A stretch of DNA of 64,000 nt from Mumia sp050632745 (lineage in GTDB: Bacteria; Actinomycetota; Actinomycetes; Propionibacteriales; Nocardioidaceae). The position numbers and the translations under genes are program-made. The notes under the pieces were generated by a model. The model was given only the letters and a program-made list of their open reading frames with translations, searched no databases and was not told the origin of the DNA. Within the stretch, counting starts at the first letter, position 1. The number at the start of each line of letters is the position of its first letter. The stretch lies in assembly GCF_050632745.1 (NCBI RefSeq), contig NZ_JBODSD010000003.1, positions 248,001-312,000 on the forward strand, written 5' to 3'. Below, in pieces: positions 8,786 to 18,338 of this stretch.

Positions 8786-8816
8786 GGGGTCAGTCTGCGC
8801 GCTCTCCGACATGGGT

Positions 8817-8859
8817 GCGGGGTGGATCGGTGCCACTCGGTGACACCGATCCACCCCGC
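8817..8859. terminator. Strong hairpin terminator after the nuclease gene
   Basis: A perfect 16-bp stem, GCGGGGTGGATCGGTG (8817-8832) with CACCGATCCACCCCGC (8844-8859), around an 11-nt loop. It lies about 17 nt beyond the stop of the minus-strand nuclease gene and upstream of the DUF488 start, so it insulates the two. Confidence 0.85.
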
Positions 8860-8875
8860 AGAGGCACGTGCCGCG

Positions 8876-11656
8876 TCAGAACCCGAGGACGCGTGCCGTC
8901 ACCGTCGTCTCCGACGGCGCGTGGGTCGCGTCGCCGGTGTAGCGGACCGTCAGCTGGTGCGTGCCCGGCTTGAGCGCCTTGGCCGGGATCGCGACGAGCG
9001 TCACGCCCACCACGAGCCTCTGGCTCGCCAGCACCGTGTCGCCCTTGAGCACCTCGACGGTGCCGGTGGCCCGCGGCTTGACCTGCGCCGCGATGATCGG
9101 GCCGAACAGCGGCGAGATGCCCGGCGTCGCCACCGCGCTCACCGTGGTCGGGGTGAGCTGCTCCTCGAGCGCGATTCCGACCAGGGCCGGGTCGTGGTCG
9201 CTGGAGCGGAATGCGGTCTCGTCGTAGAAGAGGGTCGCGTTGTTGTTGTAGCGGCTGTACTCGTACGCGATCGGCTCCATCGCGTTGATCGACCAGACAC
9301 CCATGCCGGTGATGTTCGGCGCGGCCGCCGGCGACGCGAACACGTGGTCGAGCGACCCGATCTCGCCGTCGAACTGGTAGGTCTCCGCCGTCTGGTAGGT
9401 CTCCTCGAGATCCACGTAGCCCGCATTGCGCAGGACCGTGATCGGGTCCTCCTTCGAGTACGCGTTGAGGTCACCGGTCAGATAGACCTTGTCGGTCCCG
9501 GCGGCGGCCTTCACTGTGTCGGCGAAGGCGACGAGCGCGTTCGCCTGTGCGACCCGCTCGACGGTGCCCGCACCCTGGTCGGGGTCAGGCGTGCCGGACC
9601 GCTTCGACTTGAAGTGGTTCACGATCGCGACGAACCGGTCGTCCTCCGTGCCGGCGACGGGCTGGAAGGCCTGCGCGAGCGGCTCGCGCGCATCGGCGAA
9701 GGCCGGGTCGCCGACGAGGACGGTCGAGCCGCCGACCGGTGCGAGGACCGCGGGCTTGTAGATGAACGCCGTACGGATGAAGTCCTGCTCCTCGACCGTC
9801 GGCAGCGCGGACGCATCGGGGGACGGGACGTACGCCCAGGTGCCGGCACCGGCCGCCTCGTTGAGCGCGTCGGTGAGCGCCGCGAGCGCGGCGTCGCGGT
9901 CCTTGCCGAACTTCACGGAGTTCTCGATCTCCTCCAGCGACACGACGTCGGCGTCGAGGGCGTTGATCGCCGCGACGATCTTCTTCTCCTGGCGCTCGAG
10001 CTGCGTCGTGCTGGCGGCACCTCGCGGTCCCGCCTGACCGACGCACTCGTCGACGGTTGTCGCGACACCCTCGCGGTCGACGAAGTAGTCGCAGGAGATG
10101 CCGGTCGTCGCCTCGTACTCCTCACCGGTGGTGATGAAGTAGTTGAGGACGTTGAACGCGGCAAGGGTGAAGTCGCCGCCGACCTGCGGAGCCGCTTGCG
10201 GCCGCTCGGCGCCCGCGAAGGTCGCCGGGAGCACGCCGTTGACGTCGTCGGCGGTGAGCTGGGCGACCGGCTGGAGCTTCCACGCGCTGTTGCGGTAGTC
10301 GAGGACGACGTCACTCACGAACGTCGCCGAGGCCCCGACGCGGATCGTGGTGTCGGCGTCGATCCACGGCTGCGGCGTGTTCTTGCCGCCCGCGGTGTAG
10401 TTGGTCGAGGAGCCGTCGTCGAGCGTGATCCGCTTCGTGGCGTTCTCCGCCTTCACGGCCTGCGACGCGGCGCCCGGGGCGGCGACCTCCGTCGGGACGT
10501 ACAGCGGCGAGGTGCCGGCTGCGAGACCGATCTCGGCGAAGGTGTTGGTGGTGTAGTTGTTCGTCACCGTGAAGGGACCCTTGGGCGTGACGAGCATGCC
10601 CTCGAGCGCCTCACGGGCGGCGTCGTCGAGCGGCAGCGCGAGCTCGGTCGCCTTGACCGCCGCGGCGGGCTCGTCGAGCACCACCACGTCGGCCGCGGCC
10701 GGCGTGATCTCGGTCAGGCCGCCGAACTCGCTGATCACACCGGTGACCTTCACGTGGTCGCCGATCGCGACCTTGGCGACCGCGGCGCTGCCGAAGACGA
10801 AGATGCCGTCGGACCGGCCGGGCGTCGCGTCGTCCGCGCCGCCGCTGCCCGCCGTCTGGAGGTAGAAGCCGTTGAAGCCACCCGTCGGGTAGGCCGCCGT
10901 GACGACGCCCTGGGTGATCACCGTGTCGTCGGCGTACGGCGAGGCCGCGCCGGATCCCTGGATCTCGGCGATCGTGCGCTCCACCACCGGGTTCGGCGCG
11001 GGCACGCAGGCCTCGCCGCAGGCGGTCGGCGTCGGCGCCGCCGAGGTGAAGTCGGCGCTGTTGTTGTTGGTGTCTGTGCCGTCGGTCCGGTTGATCGACG
11101 CCGTGACCGAGTAGCCGCTCGCGATCGGGGCGGTCTCGGAGGTGTTGGAGACGCCGTAGCCGAGGAGGTCGACGACGTTCGGGTTCGCGACGACGGTCGC
11201 GCCGTCACCCGTCAACGTGTCCGCCGTCTTGGTCAGCGCCAGGGTCCCGCCGTTCGTGTTGCCCGAGAAGGCGATCGTCGACGGGGCGTCGGGCGTCGGC
11301 AGCGGCGCTCCGTTGGTCGAGTTGGCGTTGCCGCTCACCAGGTAGTGCGCGCCCGCCGGGATCGTGCCGGACAACGGGATCTTGCCGGTGAACGCGGTGG
11401 TCGAGCTGTACGAGCGGTACTGCACCGTCCAGCCGTCGACCTTGATCGGCTGGCTGGTCGGGTTGTAGAGCTCGACGAACTTGTTGAGGTAGGTCGCGCC
11501 GGCGCTGCCGCCGTTGAGGTAGGCCTCGTTGATCACGAGGTGGTCGGCGGGTGCTGCGCTCGCGGGTGCCGCGACGGCGCCGAGCGTGCCCGCGGCGAGC
11601 GCTGCGGCAGCGAGGAGCGACGTCGCGCGGGCGCCGCGTCTGATGGAGAGAGACAC
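8876..11656 (-). CDS. Large secreted ExeM/NucH-type nuclease with lamin-tail and Ig-like domains
   Basis: The 926-residue protein has a Sec signal peptide (ALAAGTLGAVAAPASAAP, residues about 18-37), a lamin-tail domain (VINEAYLNGGSAGATYLNKF), an OB-like ExeM segment (VVERTIAEIQGSGAASPYAD) and an endonuclease/exonuclease/phosphatase domain (FTLAAFNVLNYF, DADVVSLEEIENS, VNHFKSKRSG, LTGDLNAYSKEDPI, SSDHDPALV). It ends in an Ig-like repeat (KPGTHQLTVRYTGDATHAPS) resembling that of the next gene. It probably degrades extracellular DNA. The GTG start follows AGGAGG with ideal spacing. Confidence 0.92.
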   Translation of the reverse strand: MSLSIRRGARATSLLAAAALAAGTLGAVAAPASAAPADHLVINEAYLNGGSAGATYLNKFVELYNPTSQPIKVDGWTVQYRSYSSTTAFTGKIPLSGTIPAGAHYLVSGNANSTNGAPLPTPDAPSTIAFSGNTNGGTLALTKTADTLTGDGATVVANPNVVDLLGYGVSNTSETAPIASGYSVTASINRTDGTDTNNNSADFTSAAPTPTACGEACVPAPNPVVERTIAEIQGSGAASPYADDTVITQGVVTAAYPTGGFNGFYLQTAGSGGADDATPGRSDGIFVFGSAAVAKVAIGDHVKVTGVISEFGGLTEITPAAADVVVLDEPAAAVKATELALPLDDAAREALEGMLVTPKGPFTVTNNYTTNTFAEIGLAAGTSPLYVPTEVAAPGAASQAVKAENATKRITLDDGSSTNYTAGGKNTPQPWIDADTTIRVGASATFVSDVVLDYRNSAWKLQPVAQLTADDVNGVLPATFAGAERPQAAPQVGGDFTLAAFNVLNYFITTGEEYEATTGISCDYFVDREGVATTVDECVGQAGPRGAASTTQLERQEKKIVAAINALDADVVSLEEIENSVKFGKDRDAALAALTDALNEAAGAGTWAYVPSPDASALPTVEEQDFIRTAFIYKPAVLAPVGGSTVLVGDPAFADAREPLAQAFQPVAGTEDDRFVAIVNHFKSKRSGTPDPDQGAGTVERVAQANALVAFADTVKAAAGTDKVYLTGDLNAYSKEDPITVLRNAGYVDLEETYQTAETYQFDGEIGSLDHVFASPAAAPNITGMGVWSINAMEPIAYEYSRYNNNATLFYDETAFRSSDHDPALVGIALEEQLTPTTVSAVATPGISPLFGPIIAAQVKPRATGTVEVLKGDTVLASQRLVVGVTLVAIPAKALKPGTHQLTVRYTGDATHAPSETTVTARVLGF

Positions 11657-11716
11657 CTTGATCCTCCTGGATCCGTGCGGTCAGGACTGTGCTGCTGTTC
11701 AGAGACGAGAATCAGA

Positions 11717-11746
11717 GAGGGCCACGTCCTGGTGGACGTGGCCCTC
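11717..11746 (-). terminator. Hairpin terminator after the 5'-nucleotidase gene
   Basis: A perfect 13-bp stem, GAGGGCCACGTCC (11717-11729) with GGACGTGGCCCTC (11734-11746), and a TGGT loop. It lies 8 nt beyond the 5'-nucleotidase stop and is followed on the minus strand by a pyrimidine-rich TCTGATTCTCGTCTCT. It separates the nucleotidase from the nuclease gene downstream. Confidence 0.85.
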
Positions 11747-11754
11747 ACTGGCGA

Positions 11755-14121
11755 TCAGAAGCCGTAGACCTTGACGGTCAGCTCCGTCTGTGACGGCTTG
11801 TGCGTGCCGTCACCGCTGTAGCGGACGGTGACGACGTGCGTGCCGGGCTTGAGAGCCCGCGCTTTCAGCGCGATCACCGTCGCGCCGCCCACGAGCTTCT
11901 GCTTGCCGAGGACCGTGCCGTCGGCGGCGACGACCTCGACGGTGCCGGACGCCTTCGGCTTGACCTGGGCGACGATGATCGGGCCGACGATCGGCGAGAT
12001 GCCCGGAGTGGCGACGGCCTTGATCGTGGTCGCGATCTTGCCCTTCTCCACCTGGAGTGGGATCGACACCACGGTTCCTGACGGGGCTGCCGTGAGCGTC
12101 AGGGTGGCGGCGCCCGCAGCCAGACCGTCCGGCACCGTGAACGCGACGGTCGCGCTGCCGTTGGTCACCGGGAAGGTGCCGATCTCGGTGTCGCCGATCT
12201 TCGCCGACAGCGTCGTGTTCTGAGGGCTGTCGAGCGAGGTGAGGTCGAGCTTCGAGACGGTGAACGAGTACGACTCACCGGTCGTCACCGTCGACGGCGC
12301 GCCCTCGGTCTTCACCGAGCGCCGGGCGAACGACGGCGCCAGAGGCGAGTGCTCGTCGATGTAGTCGATCCACGCCTCACGGTCGACCAGGCCGGAGTCC
12401 TTCGGCGCCTCGCCGTCGCGGAACACCCAGAAGTTGTCACCACCGGTAGCCAGGAAGCTGAACGTGCCGATCCGGTAGTCCTTGGTGAGGTCGATCGGCG
12501 CGCCGTTGATCGTCACCGAGTCGATGATCCCCTTCTTGCGCGGGTTGCCCTGCGGGTCGGCGGGGACGGACGGGTCGTCGACCTCGTGGTAGGTGTACGA
12601 GACGTTGTCCGACAGGCCGAGCTGCAGGTAGGCGCGGCTCGGCACGCTGCCGTTCTCGAGGCGCTGCCACTGCTGCTCGAGCATCGTCACGAACTGCTCG
12701 CCGGTGAGGGTCACCGACCACAGGTTGTTGACGAACGGCAGCACCGCGTTGGCCTCGGCGTACGTCACGACGCCGTCGGTGTTGGCCGGGTTGGTCGAGG
12801 TGTCGCCGGGGTAGAACAGCTCGGCCCGCAGGCCACCGGGGTTGACGACGCCGATCTCGGCGTTGCCGCCCTGCTCGTCGTCGAGGCTGTCACGCAGGGC
12901 GTTGGCGACGGTGTTGCCGAGGGTGGACTCCGAGGCACGGTCGTCGCGAGCGCTGCTCGCGCCCGGTGTCGGGTGCGTGTAGACGCCGTTCACGTAGCTG
13001 CCGCCGTTGAACGCGGTCGTGATGTCGTTGGTGATCGTGCCGACCGGCTGGTTGCCGACCGTGGCCGCGTTGGCCAGCGCCGCGTCGACGATCGTCTTCA
13101 CGGCGGCGACGCGCGGGTACTGGGCGACGAGGTCGGCGTCCGCCGTCGTCGTACGGGCCACCACCGAGCGCGTGTAGGCCGTGACGTCGTCGGTCGCGGT
13201 GTCGTACGTGATCTCGACCTTCGCGACGCCCTCGCCGTAGTTGCCCGACTGCACGAGCGGACGCGTGCCGGTGCCGCCAGGGATGGGGGCGTCGTACGCG
13301 TAGCGCTGGTGGGTGTGGCCGGTGAAGATCGCGTCGACGGTGGCCGCCGTGTCGTTCACCATGTGCGCGAAGACCGGGCTCGCCGCGACCTGCTGGTCGA
13401 GCGTCGCCGCGGGCTCCGACAGGGGGGCGCCCTCGTGGAAGCTGGCGATGACCAGGTCGGCCTCGCCGTTGGCGTCGTTGCCGTCCTTGAGCTCGGCGGC
13501 GACGCGGTTCACGGCCGCGACGGGGTCGCCGAAGTCGAGGTCGGCGATGCCCGCGGGGCTGACCAGCGACTTGGTCTCCTCGGTGACGACGCCGACGATG
13601 GCGACGTCGACGCCCTTCACGGTGTACTCGGCGTACTCGGGGAGGGCCGGCGTCTGCGTGCCCTTCTCGTAGACGTTGGCCCCGAGGAAGACCGGCTGGC
13701 CGAAGCGGTTCTGGCCCATCCGCGGGATCACACGCTCGGTGAGGTCGGCGAAGCCCTGGTCGAACTCGTGGTTGCCCACGGCGGAGTTGTCGAGCTGGAG
13801 CGCCTTGAGGACGTCGATCGTCGGGTTGTCCTGGTCGACGGCGCTGGCGAACAGCGAGGCGCCGATGTTGTCGCCCGCGGCGACGAACACCGTGGCGTCC
13901 TCGCCGCCGGCCGCGCGCAGCTGCTCGACCGTCCCGGCGAACTTCACCGTGTTGGCGTCGATCCGGCCGTGGAAGTCGTTGATGCCGAGGAAGGTCAGCT
14001 TCACCTCGTCCTCGGGTGCCGCAGAGGCGGCCGGGACGGCGGCGAGGGGCGCCGCGACCAGCGCGGCGGTTGCGGCGACCAGGGTCGATCGTCGCAGGAG
14101 AGTACGGTGGCGTGGTCGCAT
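11755..14121 (-). CDS. Secreted bifunctional UDP-sugar hydrolase/5'-nucleotidase
   Basis: The 788-residue product has a signal peptide (ALVAAPLAAVPAASAAPEDE), an N-terminal metallophosphoesterase domain (FLGINDFHGRID, AAGDNIGAS, GNHEFDQG, FTGHTHQRY) and a 5'-nucleotidase C-terminal domain (NPGGLRAELFYPGD, SFLATGGDNF). A final Ig-like domain (KPGTHVVTVRYSGDGTHKPS) is paralogous to that of the neighbouring nuclease. It likely releases phosphate and nucleosides from extracellular nucleotides. ATG 14121 was chosen over the longer frame because GGAGGAG precedes it and the signal peptide follows directly. Confidence 0.94.
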   Translation of the reverse strand: MRPRHRTLLRRSTLVAATAALVAAPLAAVPAASAAPEDEVKLTFLGINDFHGRIDANTVKFAGTVEQLRAAGGEDATVFVAAGDNIGASLFASAVDQDNPTIDVLKALQLDNSAVGNHEFDQGFADLTERVIPRMGQNRFGQPVFLGANVYEKGTQTPALPEYAEYTVKGVDVAIVGVVTEETKSLVSPAGIADLDFGDPVAAVNRVAAELKDGNDANGEADLVIASFHEGAPLSEPAATLDQQVAASPVFAHMVNDTAATVDAIFTGHTHQRYAYDAPIPGGTGTRPLVQSGNYGEGVAKVEITYDTATDDVTAYTRSVVARTTTADADLVAQYPRVAAVKTIVDAALANAATVGNQPVGTITNDITTAFNGGSYVNGVYTHPTPGASSARDDRASESTLGNTVANALRDSLDDEQGGNAEIGVVNPGGLRAELFYPGDTSTNPANTDGVVTYAEANAVLPFVNNLWSVTLTGEQFVTMLEQQWQRLENGSVPSRAYLQLGLSDNVSYTYHEVDDPSVPADPQGNPRKKGIIDSVTINGAPIDLTKDYRIGTFSFLATGGDNFWVFRDGEAPKDSGLVDREAWIDYIDEHSPLAPSFARRSVKTEGAPSTVTTGESYSFTVSKLDLTSLDSPQNTTLSAKIGDTEIGTFPVTNGSATVAFTVPDGLAAGAATLTLTAAPSGTVVSIPLQVEKGKIATTIKAVATPGISPIVGPIIVAQVKPKASGTVEVVAADGTVLGKQKLVGGATVIALKARALKPGTHVVTVRYSGDGTHKPSQTELTVKVYGF

Positions 14122-14255
14122 GAGGGGGCTCCTCCGAGAGACGTGATCCGCTGACCATAGCGACCCCACATGACATGCGCTGCGGAAAAGAGTGACGATT
14201 CCGCGACGATGTGGTGGCAACTATTGGAGATTTGGACAGCCGGCCAGGAGTTCCT

Positions 14256-14879
14256 TTGGACCACTACCTCGTCCCCGCCCGAGACGGGGAGGCGACGGTC
14301 GAGGTCAAGGGGTCCCGGTTCCTCGGCTGGGTCCGGCGCGTCGGCTCCGAGGACGAGGCCCGCGCGTACGTCGCCGAGGCCCGCCGCCTGCACTGGGACG
14401 CGCGGCACCACTGCTCGGCGTTCGTGATCGGACCCGACGGCGCGCTCCAGCGCAGCAACGACGACGGCGAGCCCAGCGGGACGGCGGGTGCCCCGATGCT
14501 CGACGTCCTCGTACGCCGCGAGGTGCGCGACGTGGTCGCCGTCGTCACCCGGTGGTTCGGCGGGACGCTCCTCGGCGCCGGCGGCCTGGTCCGGGCGTAC
14601 GCCGAGACGACCGCCGCTGCACTCGACGCCGCCGGCCTGCTGTGCCGTGAGCTTCGCACCCGGGTGGAGGTACGGGTCGGGCACGGTGATGCCGGGAAGG
14701 TCGAGAACGAGCTGCGGGCTCGGGGCGTGGAGGTCCTCGGCGTGGAGTACGGCGCCGGGGCCGTCGTCCTGGCCGTCGCCGCGTGGCCGGAAGCGGTCAC
14801 GTCGCTCGAGGAGCTCGTCGCCGCCGTCACCCGTGGTTCCGGGGATGTCGTCGCCGGTGCCACGTTCTGGGTGCCCTGA
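14256..14879 (+). CDS. YigZ/IMPACT family protein
   Basis: A cytoplasmic UPF0029-type protein of unknown exact function, related to the eukaryotic translation regulator IMPACT. Signature stretches are KGSRFLGWVRRVGSEDEARA, DDGEPSGTAGAPMLDVL and VVAVVTRWFGGTLLGAGGLV. The TTG at 14256 has AGGAG (14246-14250) at good spacing and gives 207 residues, the family length. The GTG at 14211 would add 15 residues with no ribosome binding site. It is monocistronic and divergent from the nucleotidase gene. Confidence 0.88.
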   Translation: MDHYLVPARDGEATVEVKGSRFLGWVRRVGSEDEARAYVAEARRLHWDARHHCSAFVIGPDGALQRSNDDGEPSGTAGAPMLDVLVRREVRDVVAVVTRWFGGTLLGAGGLVRAYAETTAAALDAAGLLCRELRTRVEVRVGHGDAGKVENELRARGVEVLGVEYGAGAVVLAVAAWPEAVTSLEELVAAVTRGSGDVVAGATFWVP

Positions 14880-14897
14880 CCCCGCCCGAGCCTGTCG

Positions 14898-14954
14898 TTG
14901 ACACGGTGTGACGCCCGCCATAGCGTCGACGACGGCCGCGTTGAATCGTTTCAA
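14898..14954 (+). promoter_or_regulatory. Rhamnosidase promoter with LacI-type operator
   Basis: TTGACA (14898-14903) and TAGCGT (14921-14926) are separated by exactly 17 bp, a near-consensus sigma-70-type promoter. Downstream of the predicted +1, TTGAATCGTTTCAA (14941-14954) is an almost perfect palindrome of the form bound by LacI-family sugar regulators. No LacI gene lies in this window. The arrangement predicts repression by roadblock and induction by a plant sugar signal (inference). Confidence 0.65.
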
Positions 14955-14993
14955 GCCTGAGTGCCCTCAGCACCCCTCCGAAAGGTTGCTCCG

Positions 14994-17900
14994 ATGAGCC
15001 AGCCCACTCCTGTGCCCCGATCTCGGTGGCTGCGTACGACGGGGGTGGCCGGCGCGATGCTCGCGCTGGCCGTCACCGGTGTCGCGCCGGCCGCGGCACA
15101 AGGGAAGCCGCCTGCCGCACCCGCCGACCTGCGGGTCAACGGCCTCGTCGACCCGTTGGGGATCGACGACGCCACCCCCGACCTCAGCTGGGCCAACACC
15201 GGCGAGCTCGCGAAGCAGACGGCGTACCAGATCCGCGTCGCCAGCTCCGTGCCGAAGCTCGGCAAGGCCGACCTCTGGGACTCCGGCAAGGTCCGCTCGC
15301 GCGCGCAGCTCGACGTCGAGTACGACGGTCGCTCGCTCGGCTCCCGCAGCCAGGCCGTGTGGCAGGTGCGGGTCTGGGACGAGACCGGCAAGGCCAGCGG
15401 CTGGAGCGAGCCCGCGTCGTGGGAGCTCGGCCTGACCGGCGAGCGCGACTGGGACGCCGACTGGATCACCAACGCCGAGTGGAACGAGCCGCTGCACCAG
15501 GACATCGCGCTCGGCACCCAGACCGCGCGGTACGTGCGTCTGACCGTGACCGATCTCGGTCGCCCCGAGGAGCCGCTGGACGACCCCGGCTGGAAGCCGC
15601 GCCTCGAGCTCGGTGAGGTCGGGCTCGTCGACAGCGCCTCCGGCGCCACCGACCTCGCCACGGGCGCGAAGGTCACGGTCTCGGAGAACAACGCCGAGGA
15701 CGGGGTGTGGGCGCCGGAGTACCTGACCGACGGCAAGGTCACGACGGCCGACGCGCCGCGTGGCTACCGCAGCAGCTACCACCCGGAGACCGACGTCCAG
15801 GACGAGCCGATCGTCATCACGATCGACCTCGGCGAGGCGCGGACGTTCGACGCCGTGCGGCTCTTCCCGCTGTGGGACTCCCCCGGCCGGTACGGCACGA
15901 CGCCCAACTACCCGCGCGACGTGACGGTGTCGGTGTCGGCCGACGACGCGTCGTACACGAAGCTCACGACCGCCAAGAAGCTCCCCGCGATCTCGACCAC
16001 GCACGAGACGCCGGAGGCGCTGCCGATCTTCGCGAAGGACTTCACGACCCAGGGCAAGGTCAAGGAAGCCCGGCTCTACGTCACGGGTCTCGGTGTCTAC
16101 TCCGCGAGCATCAACGGCAAGCCGGTCACCGAGGACGTGCTCGAGCCCGCGAACACCGTGCACTTCACGCGCGTCCCGTACGCGACGTACGACGTCACCG
16201 ACCTGCTGGACAAGAAGGTCAACACGATCGGTCTCGAGGTCGGCAACGGCATCTTCAACGTCTTCAACACGCCCGCCGACGCGAAGCGCTACGTGAAGTC
16301 GGCCTCCGGTCACGGCGTACCGCGGGTGATGGGTCAGCTCGAGCTGACCTACGCCAACGGCAAGCGGACCACCATCGCGACCGACCCGAGCTGGAGGACC
16401 ACCCTCGGCGACGTCACCTTCACCAACTGGTACGGCGGCGAGGACCGCGACGCCCGCCGTGCGATCGACGGCTGGGACGAGCCCGGCACGTCGCGTACGG
16501 CGTGGGACTCCGCGGTCGAGTCGTCGGCTCCGACCGAGGACACGAAGCTCGTCGGCCGCAGCCAGCCCCCGATCCGCCAGGTCGACACCCTGGAGGACGT
16601 CAAGGTCTCCGAGCCCAAGCCCGGGACGTACGTCTTCGACCTCGGCGTGAACTTCGCGGGCTGGCAGCAGCTCACGACGAGCGGGCCCGCCGGCACGAAG
16701 ATCACGATGCGCCCGAGCGAGCGGCTCAAGGCCGACGGCACCGTCGACCAGGCCAGCGCCGGCGGCGACATCCGCGACACCTTCGTCCTCGCCGGGAAGG
16801 GCGAGGAGACGTTCACGCCGCAGTTCGTCTACCACGGGTTCCGCTACCTGCAGGTCGAGGGACTCGCGACGGCGCCGGACGCCTCGACGGTCAAGGGGCT
16901 CGTCCTGCGGGCCGACGACCGGGCGGTCGGCAGCTTCTCCTCCTCGGACCCGCAGCTGAACGCGATCCACCGGATCATCGACCGGTCCGTGCAGTCGAAC
17001 ATGTACTCGGTGTTCACCGACTGCCCGCACCGCGAGAAGCTCGGCTGGCTGGACCAGACCAACCTGGTCTTCGACACGGTCGCCTTCGGGTACGACGTGC
17101 AGGCGCACTACCGCAAGATGCTGCAGGACGTGGTCGACGCGCAGCAGGACAACGGGCTGATCCCGACCACGGCTCCGGAGGACTCGCTGTTCGCCGGCGC
17201 GTTCCGTCACGACGCGAACTGGGGCGCCACGCTCGCGGTCTCGTCGTGGCAGATCTACCAGTGGTACGGCGACGACAGCGCGATCCGCGCGTACTGGCCG
17301 CAGATGGTCGAGTACGCCGACTTCCTCGCCCGTGGCGCCAAGGACAACATCGTCAGCGGTGGCCTCGGCGACTGGATCACCCCGGCCAGCCCGGTGACCC
17401 CGCCGGCGTTGACGCAGACGTGGGCATACCACCGGATTCTCACCCACATGAGCCAGATCGCGGAGGTCCTCGGGAAGGACGCCGAGGCGCAGGCGTACAC
17501 CGACCGGGCGGCCGACGTCGCGGCGGCGTTCCACCGCACGTTCTTCAGCACCACCACCGGCCTGTACGGCAACGGTGACCAGGCCAGCCAGGCGCTCGCG
17601 CTCGAGGAGGACCTCGTGCCGGCCGAGCTGCGCCAGGACGTCCTCGACCGGTTCGTGAGGATGATCCGCGACAAGGGGAACCACATCGAGGTCGGCGAGA
17701 TCGGCCTGCACGCGGCGGTCGAGCTGCTGTCGCGCGAGCGTCTCGACGACGTGCTGTACGACTGGACCCAGCAGAACGACGGGATCAGCTACGGCAAGTT
17801 CCTCAAGGCCGGGGCGACCTCGCTGCCCGAGAGCTGGACGAACAGCAACTCGTCCAACAACCACTACATGCTCGGCGCGATCGACGCCTGGTTCACCAAC

Positions 17901-18221
17901 GGCATCGCGGGCATCGGCCAGGCCGAGGACTCGATCGGCTGGGAGCACGTGGTGATCGAGCCGGCGCTCGTCGGGTCCCTGCAGCAGGCGCAGGCGTCGT
18001 ACGAGTCGGCGCGCGGGCTGATCTCGAGCGCGTGGGAGCGCAAGGACGGTGTCCTCACCCTGCGGGTCGAGGTGCCGGCGGGCACCACGGCGACCGTACG
18101 CGTGCCGGGCACGTCCGCGGTCGGGCCGGACGGCGCCCGTGAGGTCCGCAGCGACGTCGACGGCTTCACGCAGTTCGAGGTCGGCGCGGGGTCGTCCGTG
18201 TTCACGTCCACGGTCGGCTGA
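14994..18221 (+). CDS. Secreted GH78 alpha-L-rhamnosidase
   Basis: The 1075-residue product starts with a signal peptide (LALAVTGVAPAAAQG). An N-terminal Ig-like domain (ADLRVNGLVDPLGIDDATPD) is followed by an inserted discoidin-like region (residues about 170-340) and the GH78 rhamnosidase domains. The catalytic (alpha/alpha)6 part carries TDCPHREKLGWLDQTNLVF and WGATLAVSSWQIYQWYGDD, then SLPESWTNSNSSNNHYMLG. It probably removes terminal rhamnose from plant glycans or glycosides outside the cell. ATG 14994 follows GAAAGG; the upstream frame start lacks support. Confidence 0.93.
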   Translation: MSQPTPVPRSRWLRTTGVAGAMLALAVTGVAPAAAQGKPPAAPADLRVNGLVDPLGIDDATPDLSWANTGELAKQTAYQIRVASSVPKLGKADLWDSGKVRSRAQLDVEYDGRSLGSRSQAVWQVRVWDETGKASGWSEPASWELGLTGERDWDADWITNAEWNEPLHQDIALGTQTARYVRLTVTDLGRPEEPLDDPGWKPRLELGEVGLVDSASGATDLATGAKVTVSENNAEDGVWAPEYLTDGKVTTADAPRGYRSSYHPETDVQDEPIVITIDLGEARTFDAVRLFPLWDSPGRYGTTPNYPRDVTVSVSADDASYTKLTTAKKLPAISTTHETPEALPIFAKDFTTQGKVKEARLYVTGLGVYSASINGKPVTEDVLEPANTVHFTRVPYATYDVTDLLDKKVNTIGLEVGNGIFNVFNTPADAKRYVKSASGHGVPRVMGQLELTYANGKRTTIATDPSWRTTLGDVTFTNWYGGEDRDARRAIDGWDEPGTSRTAWDSAVESSAPTEDTKLVGRSQPPIRQVDTLEDVKVSEPKPGTYVFDLGVNFAGWQQLTTSGPAGTKITMRPSERLKADGTVDQASAGGDIRDTFVLAGKGEETFTPQFVYHGFRYLQVEGLATAPDASTVKGLVLRADDRAVGSFSSSDPQLNAIHRIIDRSVQSNMYSVFTDCPHREKLGWLDQTNLVFDTVAFGYDVQAHYRKMLQDVVDAQQDNGLIPTTAPEDSLFAGAFRHDANWGATLAVSSWQIYQWYGDDSAIRAYWPQMVEYADFLARGAKDNIVSGGLGDWITPASPVTPPALTQTWAYHRILTHMSQIAEVLGKDAEAQAYTDRAADVAAAFHRTFFSTTTGLYGNGDQASQALALEEDLVPAELRQDVLDRFVRMIRDKGNHIEVGEIGLHAAVELLSRERLDDVLYDWTQQNDGISYGKFLKAGATSLPESWTNSNSSNNHYMLGAIDAWFTNGIAGIGQAEDSIGWEHVVIEPALVGSLQQAQASYESARGLISSAWERKDGVLTLRVEVPAGTTATVRVPGTSAVGPDGAREVRSDVDGFTQFEVGAGSSVFTSTVG

Positions 18222-18226
18222 CGTCC

Positions 18227-18298
18227 CGTCCCCGATTTGAAGGGTTGGCGTCGGTTCTCCGCATGGGAAACCGACCGAAACCCTTCAAATCGGGGACG
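18227..18298. repeat. Long palindrome, family A copy 1
   Basis: A 72-bp hairpin. The 20-nt arms 18227-18246 and 18279-18298 pair perfectly (core CGATTTGA...TCAAATCG), and an inner stem GTCGGTT/AACCGAC extends it. It lies between the convergent rhamnosidase and TetR genes. Related copies are at 30269, 30502 and 34827. It may also terminate transcription in both directions. Confidence 0.8.
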
Positions 18299-18338
18299 CG
18301 GGGGCGGGGCCGGGGGCGGGGACGCGGGGCGGGGACGC

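Noticed and set aside
8822..11767. A 981-codon open frame on the plus strand opposite the nuclease
   Set aside because: It is an antisense shadow produced by high third-position GC. It has no recognisable domain, while the minus-strand frame has a signal peptide, catalytic motifs and an AGGAGG start.
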